Shown piece after piece: positions 54,295 to 62,289 of a stretch of DNA of 64,000 nucleotides (position 1 is the first letter of the stretch; each line of letters starts with the position of its first letter). Source of the DNA: Nocardia puris. Lineage in GTDB: Bacteria; Actinomycetota; Actinomycetes; Mycobacteriales; Mycobacteriaceae. Both the position numbers and the translations under genes were made by a program. The stretch lies in assembly GCF_003315035.1 (NCBI RefSeq), contig NZ_QNRE01000014.1, positions 62,001 through 126,000 of the forward strand. The letters run 5' to 3'. The notes below the pieces were generated by a model. The model saw only the letters and a program-made list of their open reading frames with translations, made no database searches and was not told the origin of the DNA.

Positions 54295-54657
54295 GAACAT
54301 CCCGTGGGGGAGGGAGGTCGCGTCGGGGACAGGTTGGACGACGTCCCAGTGCTCGACGATCAGACCGTCCGCCAGGCGCCAGATGTCGACGACGGTGACG
54401 TCGTGGTCCGCGCCGGGCGGGGTCATGCGGTAGCGCACGACCACGTGGTCGTCCTCGGCGATCACGCGCGCGAGTTCCAGGCGGGCGCCCGCGACGGGCG
54501 CGTGGGTGATGTAGTCGATGAAAGCGTCTCGCCCACTGGGGTTTCCGAGGCTGTGCTCGAGGACGTCCTCGTGCAGGAGTGTTCGTAGGACCTCCACGTT
54601 GCCCGAGGCGAATTCGCGGAAACCGTCGATGATCCGTTGTTTGTTGGTGCTCTCCAT
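54295..54657 (-). CDS. SnoaL-like / NTF2-fold protein lacking a stop codon at its expected end
   Basis: The domain reads from the ATG at 54657: NKQRIIDGFREFASGNVEVL, HEDVLEHSLGNPSGR, and the C-terminal IVEHWDVVQPVPDATSLPHGMF. This is a full-length NTF2-like fold of about 121 residues, as in SnoaL-type cyclases and detoxifying proteins. Homologues normally end here. In this window the next codons are not a stop, and the frame stays open to 53302, giving a formal 451-residue product antisense to the patatin gene. Coordinates given here cover only the recognisable domain. Confidence 0.65.
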
Positions 54658-54814
54658 GAAGGAGACTGTCGCCGACGGGATTCCGAGTCGTCCATTACCC
54701 CGCAGGTAATGGCGGGGGGCACGGCGCCGGCGCAGACTCGGGGTATGACGACCGGTGGGCCTGCGGGACCGACCATCCGACCGGGCACGGTGAGTGTCGC
54801 AGGCGATGCCGCGC

Positions 54815-56782
54815 TCATACCAAGGGGATCGTGACGCCGCCGGAGAAGACGAAGTCGTGGAGTTCGAGGTGGGTGGGGGTGGTGCCGGCGGGGACGTCGA
54901 AGACGAGCACGGCGTCCACGGTGTTGCCGGGGTCGACCTGGATCGGGTAGCCGAAGCCGCGTTGCACGGATTCCCAGGCGGTGGCGGTGGTGTCGTGCTC
55001 GAGGGCGGCGCCGGTGCTGTCGCGCAGCTTCTGGCCGAACGGCACGAACCAGCGGCCCTCGTCGGAGATGTTGCGCACGCTCAGCGTGACGACCAGGAAG
55101 GTGCCACGCGCCGTCTGCCATCCGACCCGCGACACGCCGGAATCCACACCGGTGACCGCGAATTCGAACTTGCCGTCGCGTGCCGGACCACCCGCCTGCG
55201 CCGGTGCGCCGGGCGGTGTGTCCTCGACAATCGCCGCGGGCGGCGCGGTACCCGGCTCGGACTCTCCGCTCCCCGCCGCGATCAGCGCCAGGCACCCGAT
55301 CGCGAACACGAACGGCGCCAAGAAGATCACGAGCAACGCGGTGAGCGCCTTCTTCAACACTCCCCCACGCTTGCGGCGCGGCGGCGGCTGCGGTCTGCGG
55401 GGCACCAAGTACGCAGGGCCGCGCGACGGCCACCGCCCCGCCCGCGCCTTACGCCGCAGGTACCACCGCTTGCCCGCCGGGACCGGCGCAGGCCAACCGT
55501 ATCCGGGCGCCGGGCGGTACGGTCGCGAATCCACCCATCCCACAGGCGGATTCCCGCGCGGGTCCACCGGGAGCACGCCGGTCCCGCGAGACACCGCCGG
55601 CGGAGCGGTGTACCTCGTCTCCACTCTCGTCGCCGGACGATCCGGCTGCGCAAGAACTTTCGTCCCCTGCGGACCGGCAGAGGCGACCGACGGCCGATTG
55701 CCCGAGCCGGGGGTGGGCGGACCCACCGCATCGGGCCCACCGACTCGCGTCAGCGGAAGTCCCGGCTGGGAATGAACCTTCGTACCTTGCGGGCCGAGGG
55801 CTCCTGAAGGGTTCGGCACCGCAAAGCCCGCCATCGCAGCACCGGATGCCGACTCGAAATGCGCAGCCGGAAGACCGCTCAGCGGAGCCGGATTCGCACC
55901 GCCCGGCTCGGCGGGGCGAGGTGTCCCCGAGCCCGCTCGCTCGGACGATCCTCCAGGCGAATCCGCCCGACCCCCGACCACCGCATACACTGCCGCCCGC
56001 ACGAATTCCCCTGCGCGCGCGGGCCGTTCGGCAGGCTCTTTCGACATCCCCCGCGCGATCACGTCGTCCAGCGCGGCGGGCACGTCCGGGTTGTGCGCGG
56101 AGGCGCGGGGCGGCTCGGTCATCAGGTGCCCGTGCATCTGACGGGCGGGGTCGGTGTCGCCGTAAGGTCTTCTGCCGGTGAGACATTCGTAGAGCACGCA
56201 GGCCAGCGAATACACATCCGAGCGGGCGTCGGCGTCCCCGGAGAACCGTTCCGGCGCCATATATGCCCACGTGCCGATCGCCAGACCCGTGGTGGTCACG
56301 GAGGTTTGGCCGGTCACCCGGGCGATACCGAAATCGATGAGGTAGGTGAACCCGTCGGGGCGCACGAGGATGTTGGACGGTTTGACGTCGCGGTGCACGA
56401 GCCCGGCCCGATGCGCGGCATCCAGCGCTCCCGCCACCTGCCCGAGTATCGCGAGCGCGGCGCGCGGATCGAGGGTGCCGTGCGCGGCGAGCCGGGCCGC
56501 CAGATCGGTCCCCTCGATGTAGTCCATCTCGATGAACAGCCGTCCGTCGATCGCGCCGTGCCGGTGGATCGCGACGATGTGCGGATCGCGCAGCGCCGCC
56601 GCCACTTCGGCCTCGCGCGCGAAGCGCTTGCGGTAGTCCGCGTCGACGGCGAGTTCGGCGGGCAGCAGTTTCAGCGCGACCGCCCGCCCGGATTCGGTGT
56701 CGTGCGCCAGCCACACCTGGCCCATGCCGCCGCGACCGAGCAACCGTTCCAGCCGATAGCGACCGAATCGCGCCGCTTCCAT
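54815..56782 (-). CDS. Serine/threonine protein kinase with an extracytoplasmic DUF4352-like domain
   Basis: The 655-residue protein has an N-terminal Hanks-type kinase: GRGGMGQV glycine loop, Lys38 in ALKLL, HRDVKPSN catalytic loop near residue 134, DFGIARV, and APERFSG. A Pro/Gly/Ser-rich linker with two related blocks beginning GPQGTKV and ending in TRV follows. A membrane helix lies at about residues 479-505. The C-terminal region has the DUF4352-like fold (FLVVTLSVRNISDEGRWFVP). It resembles the Pkn receptor kinases of actinobacteria, but with this domain instead of PASTA repeats. The ligand is unknown. Confidence 0.9.
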   Translation of the reverse strand: MEAARFGRYRLERLLGRGGMGQVWLAHDTESGRAVALKLLPAELAVDADYRKRFAREAEVAAALRDPHIVAIHRHGAIDGRLFIEMDYIEGTDLAARLAAHGTLDPRAALAILGQVAGALDAAHRAGLVHRDVKPSNILVRPDGFTYLIDFGIARVTGQTSVTTTGLAIGTWAYMAPERFSGDADARSDVYSLACVLYECLTGRRPYGDTDPARQMHGHLMTEPPRASAHNPDVPAALDDVIARGMSKEPAERPARAGEFVRAAVYAVVGGRADSPGGSSERAGSGTPRPAEPGGANPAPLSGLPAAHFESASGAAMAGFAVPNPSGALGPQGTKVHSQPGLPLTRVGGPDAVGPPTPGSGNRPSVASAGPQGTKVLAQPDRPATRVETRYTAPPAVSRGTGVLPVDPRGNPPVGWVDSRPYRPAPGYGWPAPVPAGKRWYLRRKARAGRWPSRGPAYLVPRRPQPPPRRKRGGVLKKALTALLVIFLAPFVFAIGCLALIAAGSGESEPGTAPPAAIVEDTPPGAPAQAGGPARDGKFEFAVTGVDSGVSRVGWQTARGTFLVVTLSVRNISDEGRWFVPFGQKLRDSTGAALEHDTTATAWESVQRGFGYPIQVDPGNTVDAVLVFDVPAGTTPTHLELHDFVFSGGVTIPLV

Positions 56783-56913
56783 CGCGCACCTCCCGGTCAC
56801 CGTCGACGTACCGGACCCGCGGCCACCCGACCCGCGAGTCCTGCCTGGAGCGTACCCGCGCGCGGGCCCGCCGGGCTGTGAGCCGCCCGACTCCCGCGCC
56901 CTCGCCCGTCCAC

Positions 56914-56919
56914 TAACCT
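56914..56919 (+). promoter_or_regulatory. -10 element of the DUF1707 gene, leaderless
   Basis: TAACCT ends six bases before the ATG at 56926 with no ribosome binding site. It lies in the 143-base gap shared with the divergent kinase gene. Confidence 0.5.
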
Positions 56920-56925
56920 GGGCGT

Positions 56926-57294
56926 ATGGACCAGCCACCCGACATCCGGATCGGCACCGAGGAGCGGGAGCGGGCGATGCGGCGGCTCTCGGACAACTTC
57001 GCCGCCGGACGGTTGAGCGTCGCGGAGTTCGACGAGCGCAGTGCCGTCATCGCCAACGCGCGCACCCGCGGTGAGCTGGAACCGGTGTTCTCCGACCTCC
57101 CGCCGGAGCCGAGTCAGGACAAGGCCCCCGCTCGCCGCGATCCGGCGCTGCTGGGCGATTGGCCGGAGCGGGTGATGGCGGCGATCCCGATCGTCGCGGT
57201 CATACTGTTCTTCGTCACGGGCAGCTGGCTGTGGTTCCTGGCGATCCCGCTGGCCGGTGCCCTGCTGTTCGGCAAGCGACACGGAGGGCACTGA
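56926..57294 (+). CDS. DUF1707 (SHOCT-like) membrane protein
   Basis: The 122-residue protein begins with the DUF1707 motif IRIGTEERERAMRRLSDNFA and RLSVAEFDERSA near residues 7-43. A linker and two membrane helices near the C-terminus follow (about residues 84-100 and 103-116). DUF1707 proteins are common beside actinobacterial regulators; their function is unknown. The next gene overlaps its stop by one base. Confidence 0.88.
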   Translation: MDQPPDIRIGTEERERAMRRLSDNFAAGRLSVAEFDERSAVIANARTRGELEPVFSDLPPEPSQDKAPARRDPALLGDWPERVMAAIPIVAVILFFVTGSWLWFLAIPLAGALLFGKRHGGH

Positions 57295-57638
57295 TGGAAC
57301 CCGTCGAGATCAACGCGGGCACCTGGTATTTGCGCGCGCTGCGCGCCGACGAGCGCATCGACGACCGCCCGGCCCTGGCCGACGGCGGCATCACCGACCC
57401 CGAGTACGTCGCGCGGCGCACCGCGGGCTGGGACGCCGAAACCCACTATTCGTGGGCGGTCTGCGAACCCACCACGGCGGAGATGGTCGCCGAGATCGTC
57501 GTCACCCCGGCCGCCGACGGCACCGCCGACCTCACCGGGTGGTCGCGCTCCGGCTACGAACCCGCCCTCGAAGCGGGCAGCACCGCCGTGAGCCGCTTCG
57601 TCACCGGCGGACTGGGACTGCGACTCCCGCGGAACTGA
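57294..57638 (+). CDS. GNAT-like protein, probably shortened
   Basis: The 114-residue protein starts like a RimJ/RimL-type acetyltransferase (INAGTWYLRALRADERIDD and HYSWAVCEPTTAEMVAEIVV). The middle and the acetyl-CoA loop (RxxGxG/A) are missing, so the protein ends with an unrelated tail. It lies in one operon with the DUF1707 gene, overlapping it by one base. It may be a remnant. Confidence 0.55.
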   Translation: MEPVEINAGTWYLRALRADERIDDRPALADGGITDPEYVARRTAGWDAETHYSWAVCEPTTAEMVAEIVVTPAADGTADLTGWSRSGYEPALEAGSTAVSRFVTGGLGLRLPRN

Positions 57639-57651
57639 GCCGCGCCCGCCC

Positions 57652-59001
57652 TCATTCCACCGAGCGCAGCACCCGATCCAGCGCGTCCACCGCCGCGTCC
57701 AGTTCCGCAGCACTCACGGTGAGCGGCGGGCGGAAACGGATCCCGCGCTCCCCGGTCCCGAGGATGAGCACGTGCTCGCGCTCGCGCAGCGCGGTCACCA
57801 CCGCGTCCCGCAGTTCCGGCGTGGCCAGCGTGATCGCGCACATCAGCCCGCGCCCGCGGGGTTCGGTGACGCGCGGATGGTCGGCGGCCAGCCCGGTCAG
57901 CCTGCGCAGCAGGTGTTCACCGAGCGGCCGGGAGCCCTCGATGAGGCGATCGCGCTCGATGACCTCGAGGATTCGCCGGGCGCGCACCATATCGGTGAGG
58001 TTGCCGCCCCAGGTGGAATTGAGCCGGGAACTCACGGCGAACACGTTGTCGGCGACCTCGTCGACGCGCCCGCCGGCCATGATCCCGCACACCTGGGTGC
58101 GCTTGCCGAACGCCACCACATCGGGTTCGAGGCCGAGTTGCCGGTAGGCCCAGGTGGTTCCGGTCATGCCGACGCCGGTCTGCACCTCGTCCAGCACGAA
58201 CAGCGCGTCGTTCACGCGGCACAGTTCGGCCATCGCGCGCAGAAACTCCGGGCGCAGGTGCCGGTCGCCGCCCTCGCCTTGAATGGGTTCGGCGATGAAA
58301 CAGGCGATATCGTGCGGATTCTCGGCGAACGCGCGCCGCGCCCGGTCCAGCGCGTGCGCCTCGGCGGCCTCGATGTCGCGACCGTCGGCCAGGTACGGGG
58401 CGTCGATGCGCGGCCAGTCGAACTTGGGGAACCTGGCCGTCTTCACCGGGTCGGTGTTGGTGAGCGACATGGTGTAGCCGGTGCGCCCGTGGAACGCGCC
58501 GGTGAGGTGCAGCACCCTGGTGCCGAGTTCGGCCGGGCGGCCGTGCGCCTCGTTGTGCCTGCTCTTCCAGTCGAACGCGACCTTGAGCGCGTTCTCCACG
58601 GCCAGCCCGCCGCCGTCGATGAAGAACAGGTGCGGCAGGCGCGGATCGCCCAGTACCCGCGCGAAGGTCTCGACGAAGCGCGCCATCTCGACGGTGTAGA
58701 TGTCGGAGTTGGAGGGCTTGTTCACCGCCGCCGTGGCCAGTTCCGCGCGGAACGCGGCGTCGTCGGCCAGGGCGGGATGGTTCATGCCCAGCGCGTTCGA
58801 GGCGAAGAACCCGAACATGTCGAGGTAGGTGCTGCCGTCGCGTTCGTCGACGAGACGGCAGCCGCGGGAGTTCTCCAGATCCAGCACCAGATCGAACCCG
58901 TCGGCCAGGATGTGCGCCGACAGGATCTCGTGTACCCGGGTCGCGGGGGTGACCGGTGCCTTGTCACCACCCGATCGGGTGCGTTCCAGTTCTAAGGTCA
59001 C
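57652..59001 (-). CDS. lat: L-lysine 6-transaminase
   Basis: The 449-residue PLP enzyme has GLAVENALKVAFDWK and the AFHGRTGYT stretch, IAEPIQGEGGD, DEVQTGVGMTG, and the PLP lysine Lys300 in FGKRTQVCG. The length and the Lys position match mycobacterial Lat. It converts lysine and 2-oxoglutarate to piperidine-6-carboxylate and glutamate. The GTG start is used. The neighbouring lrpA and pcd genes support the call. Confidence 0.93.
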   Translation of the reverse strand: MTLELERTRSGGDKAPVTPATRVHEILSAHILADGFDLVLDLENSRGCRLVDERDGSTYLDMFGFFASNALGMNHPALADDAAFRAELATAAVNKPSNSDIYTVEMARFVETFARVLGDPRLPHLFFIDGGGLAVENALKVAFDWKSRHNEAHGRPAELGTRVLHLTGAFHGRTGYTMSLTNTDPVKTARFPKFDWPRIDAPYLADGRDIEAAEAHALDRARRAFAENPHDIACFIAEPIQGEGGDRHLRPEFLRAMAELCRVNDALFVLDEVQTGVGMTGTTWAYRQLGLEPDVVAFGKRTQVCGIMAGGRVDEVADNVFAVSSRLNSTWGGNLTDMVRARRILEVIERDRLIEGSRPLGEHLLRRLTGLAADHPRVTEPRGRGLMCAITLATPELRDAVVTALREREHVLILGTGERGIRFRPPLTVSAAELDAAVDALDRVLRSVE

Positions 59002-59065
59002 ACCCGTAGGGTACGGAAATTTTTACGAAATCTCCACGGATAACTGGAGGAAGTACGCTCAATCG

Positions 59066-59518
59066 CTATCTGTCATAGAATGTCTGCAGGATGATGGTGC
59101 TGCGCGTGCGGACGTTGGCGGTCGCCCGGATCTCCTGGAGCAGTTGTTCCAGGTGGCGCGGCGAGGCCACCCGGACCAGCAACACGTAGCTCTCGTCGCC
59201 CGCCACGGAGTGGCATGCCTCGATTCCCGGGATATGTTGCAGGACAGCGGGGGCATCATCCGGCTGCGACGGATCGAGAGGAGTGATCGCGACGAATGCC
59301 GACAGCAGTTGTCCGAGCGCCTCGGGATCCACGTTCGCCGTGTAGCCGCGGATCACACCGCGCGCCTCCAACCTGCGTACACGCGACTGAACCGCCGACA
59401 CCGAGAGGCTCGCCTTCTCGGCCAGGTTCGATAAGGTGGCGCGACCATCGGCCATCAGTTCACGAATCAACAGGCGATCAATGTCGTCGAGTACGGGTTT
59501 TGCCGGTGTATCCGCCAT
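59066..59518 (-). CDS. lrpA: Lrp/AsnC family regulator LrpA
   Basis: The 150-residue protein has the Lrp helix-turn-helix (LAEKASLSVSAVQSRVRRLE, about residues 32-51) and a RAM domain with ACHSVAGDESYVLLV. It matches the LrpA (Rv3291c) type, which controls lat in mycobacteria under starvation. It lies 64 bases upstream of lat on the same strand and diverges from pcd, so it can control both. Confidence 0.93.
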   Translation of the reverse strand: MADTPAKPVLDDIDRLLIRELMADGRATLSNLAEKASLSVSAVQSRVRRLEARGVIRGYTANVDPEALGQLLSAFVAITPLDPSQPDDAPAVLQHIPGIEACHSVAGDESYVLLVRVASPRHLEQLLQEIRATANVRTRSTIILQTFYDR

Positions 59519-59627
59519 CAGCGAAGGCTAACCCAGCAACAGCGACTCGTGGAGGAAACTTCGACTCGTTCACTTCCGGCAACCCGCTAGCACCGAGTGC
59601 CGACCCAAAGCCGATGTGGAGCAATCG

Positions 59628-61157
59628 ATGACGAACACCCTGAACGACCGTCTGACCCGCGACCTGTCCGGACGCGCCACCAACATCCTGCGCGCGCTCG
59701 GTGCCGAACTGCCGCCACCCGGCGAACTCCCAGCTCGCACCCCGATCACCGGCGGCTTGCTCACCACCCTCCCCGCCACCATGCCCGCCGACGCGGACGC
59801 CGCGATCGGCCGCGCTGCCGAGGCGTTCCGTGGCTGGCGCACCGTGCCCGCGCCCGTGCGGGCCGCCGTGGTGCGCAGGCTCGCCGAACTGCTCACCGCG
59901 CACAAGACCGAACTGGGCGAGCTGGTCACGCTGGAGGCGGGCAAGATCGGGCCCGAGGCCGTCGGCGAGGTGCAGGAGATGATCGACGTCTGCGAGTTCG
60001 CCATCGGCCTCTCGCGGCAGTTGTACGGGCGCACGATGCCCTCCGAGCGGCCCGGTCACCGGCTCATGGAGACGTGGCATCCGCTCGGCGTAGTCGGCGT
60101 GATCTCCGCGTTCAACTTCCCCGTGGCCGTGTGGGCGTGGAACACCGCCATCGCGCTGGTGTGTGGCGACACGGTGGTGTGGAAGCCGTCGGAGACGACG
60201 CCGCTGACGGCGTTGGCGTGTCACTCCCTGCTGCGGCGGGCGGCCGTCGATGTGGGCGCGGATCCCGAAGTGCACCAACTGATTCAGGGCGGCGCCGAGG
60301 TGGGCGCCCGGCTCGTCGACGACGAACGCGTCGCGCTGCTCAGCGCCACCGGATCGGTGCGGATGGGCCGGACCGTCGCGCCGAAGGTGGCGGCGCGGTT
60401 CGGGCGATGTCTGCTCGAGCTCGGCGGGAACAACGGGGCCATCGTGACGCCCACCGCCGATCTGGAATTGGCCTCGCGCGCAATCGTGTTCGCGGCCGCC
60501 GGCACCGCCGGGCAGCGGTGCACCACGCTGCGCCGGTTGATCGCGCACGCCGACATCGTCGGCCCGCTGCTGCGCCAACTGGAGAACGCGTACGGCCAAC
60601 TGCCCGTGGGCAATCCGCTGCACGAAGGCATGCTGGTGGGACCGCTGATCAACGAATCCGCCTACACCGCCATGCGTTCCGCGCTGGACCGTGCGCTCTC
60701 CGACGGTGGTGAACTCGTCTGCGGCGGCGAGCGCGTGGATGTCCACGGCGACAACGCTTTCTACGTGCGCCCGGCCATCGTGCGCATGCCCACCCAGACC
60801 GGCGTCGTGCGCGACGAGACCTTCGCCCCCATCCTCTACGTGCTCACCTACCGCGATTTCGACCACGCCATCGCCCTGCACAACGGCGTCCCCCAGGGAC
60901 TCTCGTCCGCGATCTTCACCGCCGACCAGCGCGAAGCCGAGCGCTTCCTCGCCGCCGACGGATCCGACTGCGGGATCGCCAACGTCAATATCGGCACCTC
61001 CGGCGCCGAGATCGGCGGCGCGTTCGGCGGCGAGAAGCACACCGGCGGCGGCCGCGAATCCGGCTCCGACTCCTGGAAGGCATACATGCGCCGCGCCACC
61101 AACACCGTCAACTACTCCCCCGACCTCCCCCTGGCCCAGGGCATCAAGTTCACCTGA
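59628..61157 (+). CDS. pcd: Piperideine-6-carboxylate / aminoadipate-semialdehyde dehydrogenase
   Basis: The 509-residue aldehyde dehydrogenase has ISAFNFPVAVWAWN, the Glu of LELGGNN, catalytic Cys298 in AGQRCTTLRR, and FGGEKHTGGGRESGSD, which marks the AASADH/Pcd group. It oxidises the product of Lat to alpha-aminoadipate. The ATG at 59628 has GGAG six bases upstream; the GTG at 59616 is less likely. Together with Lat it completes the two-step lysine breakdown. Confidence 0.93.
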   Translation: MTNTLNDRLTRDLSGRATNILRALGAELPPPGELPARTPITGGLLTTLPATMPADADAAIGRAAEAFRGWRTVPAPVRAAVVRRLAELLTAHKTELGELVTLEAGKIGPEAVGEVQEMIDVCEFAIGLSRQLYGRTMPSERPGHRLMETWHPLGVVGVISAFNFPVAVWAWNTAIALVCGDTVVWKPSETTPLTALACHSLLRRAAVDVGADPEVHQLIQGGAEVGARLVDDERVALLSATGSVRMGRTVAPKVAARFGRCLLELGGNNGAIVTPTADLELASRAIVFAAAGTAGQRCTTLRRLIAHADIVGPLLRQLENAYGQLPVGNPLHEGMLVGPLINESAYTAMRSALDRALSDGGELVCGGERVDVHGDNAFYVRPAIVRMPTQTGVVRDETFAPILYVLTYRDFDHAIALHNGVPQGLSSAIFTADQREAERFLAADGSDCGIANVNIGTSGAEIGGAFGGEKHTGGGRESGSDSWKAYMRRATNTVNYSPDLPLAQGIKFT

Positions 61158-61220
61158 AACCGCCCCTGACCAGGCGATTAGGAACTTCCTCCGCCCCCTG
61201 TGTAGGGTTGTACTTACCGA

Positions 61221-61294
61221 CGCGGGGTGGAGCAGCTCGGTAGCTCGCTGGGCTCATAACCCAGAGGTCGCAGGTTCAAATCCTGTCCCCGCTA
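61221..61294 (+). tRNA. Initiator tRNA-Met (CAT)
   Basis: All arms fold: the acceptor stem with C1 opposite U72 unpaired, a D stem GAGC/GCTC, the anticodon stem CTGGG/CCCAG with loop CTCATAA, and a T stem with TTCAAAT. The three consecutive G-C pairs next to the anticodon and the unpaired 1-72 position are the hallmarks of the initiator. The 3' end reads ACTA, so CCA is not encoded. A terminator follows. Confidence 0.95.
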
Positions 61295-61304
61295 CTAGGG
61301 AAAG

Positions 61305-61335
61305 CGGCCCGGAACACTTGTTCCGGGCCGTTTTT
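61305..61335 (+). terminator. Intrinsic terminator of the tRNA gene
   Basis: A perfect 11-bp stem (CGGCCCGGAAC and complement), a four-base loop, and TTTTT form a classical terminator 10 bases after the tRNA. Confidence 0.92.
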
Positions 61336-61374
61336 CGTATGCGTGGACCGCGTCACGCGCGGGGTAGTAGGGGC

Positions 61375-61463
61375 GGGCCGGCTCGTTGAGGGCGAGCACG
61401 TTGGTCGCGCCCGTGGTGGTCGCGGCGAACGCGACCTCGGTGTGGGTGGACAGCGCCTCGGTG
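61375..61463 (-). pseudogene. Remnant of an Lrp/AsnC-type regulator
   Basis: On the minus strand a short stretch reads LSTHTEVAFAATTTGATNVL, which matches the ligand-domain strand of Lrp/AsnC regulators (EVAFAAATTGATNL-like). There is no start, helix-turn-helix or full domain. It is probably the remains of a gene. A plus-strand fragment of another gene starts within ten bases. Confidence 0.5.
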
Positions 61464-61467
61464 ACCC

Positions 61468-61590
61468 CGCAGCATCCGCATCACCGACCCGGACGGTGTC
61501 GTCCTCCAGATCCAGGAGATCGATCCGGAGACCGTCCGGCGGTCCCAGGAGTCGCTGTCGCCGTCATACGGCGGTGAACGCGCTCAGCCG
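61468..61590 (+). pseudogene. C-terminal remnant of a VOC (glyoxalase) family gene
   Basis: On the plus strand the frame reads RSIRITDPDGVVLQIQEIDP, which matches the final strand of glyoxalase/VOC proteins (TDPDGNxxxLQE). The N-terminal three quarters are missing. The frame runs on into the antisense of the TetR gene, so its natural stop is uncertain. Confidence 0.5.
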
Positions 61591-62192
61591 CGCGCGGCGG
61601 CGCTGAAGGCCGGCAGGACCGTGGCGGTGATGTAGTGCGCGGCGTCGGCACTCGCGACGCGGCCGGCGTTGACTTCCTCGGCCGCGCCGTGCATGACGCT
61701 GTGCAGGGTGCCGACCAGCCAGGTGGCGGGGAGGTCGGTGCGGAACACGCCCTCGGCTTGGCCGCGGATGAGCAGGCCGAGGACGCGTTCGGCCGGTTTG
61801 GCGTGCAGGGCGCGAATTCGGCCGGGCGGCAACGTCTTCTGCGCGGCGACGAGCAGGGCGCGTGAGCGTTCGACGAGCTGCCAGCTCGACTCGATCAGCC
61901 GTTCCAGCGCCCGCTGCGGGTCACCGGACAGGTCCACGCCGGTGAGGGCGGCGTCGCCCTGTTCGAGGGCGGCGACCAGCGCGGCGTCCACCAGGTCGGC
62001 CCTGGTCGGGAAATGCCCGTACAGGGTGACCCGGCCGACCCGCGCCTCCCGGGCGATCGCCGCGACGCTGGTGTCCGGATCGCGGCCGAGGCAGGTGATG
62101 GCGGCGTCGAGGATCGCCTCGCGGTTGCGGCGCGCGTCGGCGCGCTGATTCGGCGCCTGCGGTCTGCTGATCTGACCCGCCCGTGCGGACAT
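61584..62192 (-). CDS. TetR family regulator
   Basis: The 202-residue protein has the TetR helix-turn-helix (AIAREARVGRVTLYGHFPTR, about residues 45-64) and a helical C-terminal domain. The 97-base divergent gap to the membrane-protein gene at 62290 holds two similar 18-bp palindromes, which are its likely operators. Confidence 0.92.
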   Translation of the reverse strand: MSARAGQISRPQAPNQRADARRNREAILDAAITCLGRDPDTSVAAIAREARVGRVTLYGHFPTRADLVDAALVAALEQGDAALTGVDLSGDPQRALERLIESSWQLVERSRALLVAAQKTLPPGRIRALHAKPAERVLGLLIRGQAEGVFRTDLPATWLVGTLHSVMHGAAEEVNAGRVASADAAHYITATVLPAFSAAARG

Positions 62193-62213
62193 TCGCCCTC
62201 GCCTTCACTCTTG

Positions 62214-62231
62214 TCGAACACCGGTGTACGA
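62214..62231. promoter_or_regulatory. TetR operator, copy 1
   Basis: TCGAACACCGGTGTACGA has 9-bp arms with one mismatch. It lies near the start of the TetR gene. Confidence 0.7.
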
Positions 62232-62252
62232 GTTACCGTAGCATCATTGAAC

Positions 62253-62270
62253 TCGAACACTGCTGTTCGA
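62253..62270. promoter_or_regulatory. TetR operator, copy 2
   Basis: TCGAACACTGCTGTTCGA has perfect 7-bp arms around CTGC. It shares TCGAACAC with copy 1; the two copies start 39 bases apart. It lies 20 bases upstream of the membrane-protein start. Confidence 0.72.
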
Positions 62271-62289
62271 CTTAAGTGGGAGGTGCGGT

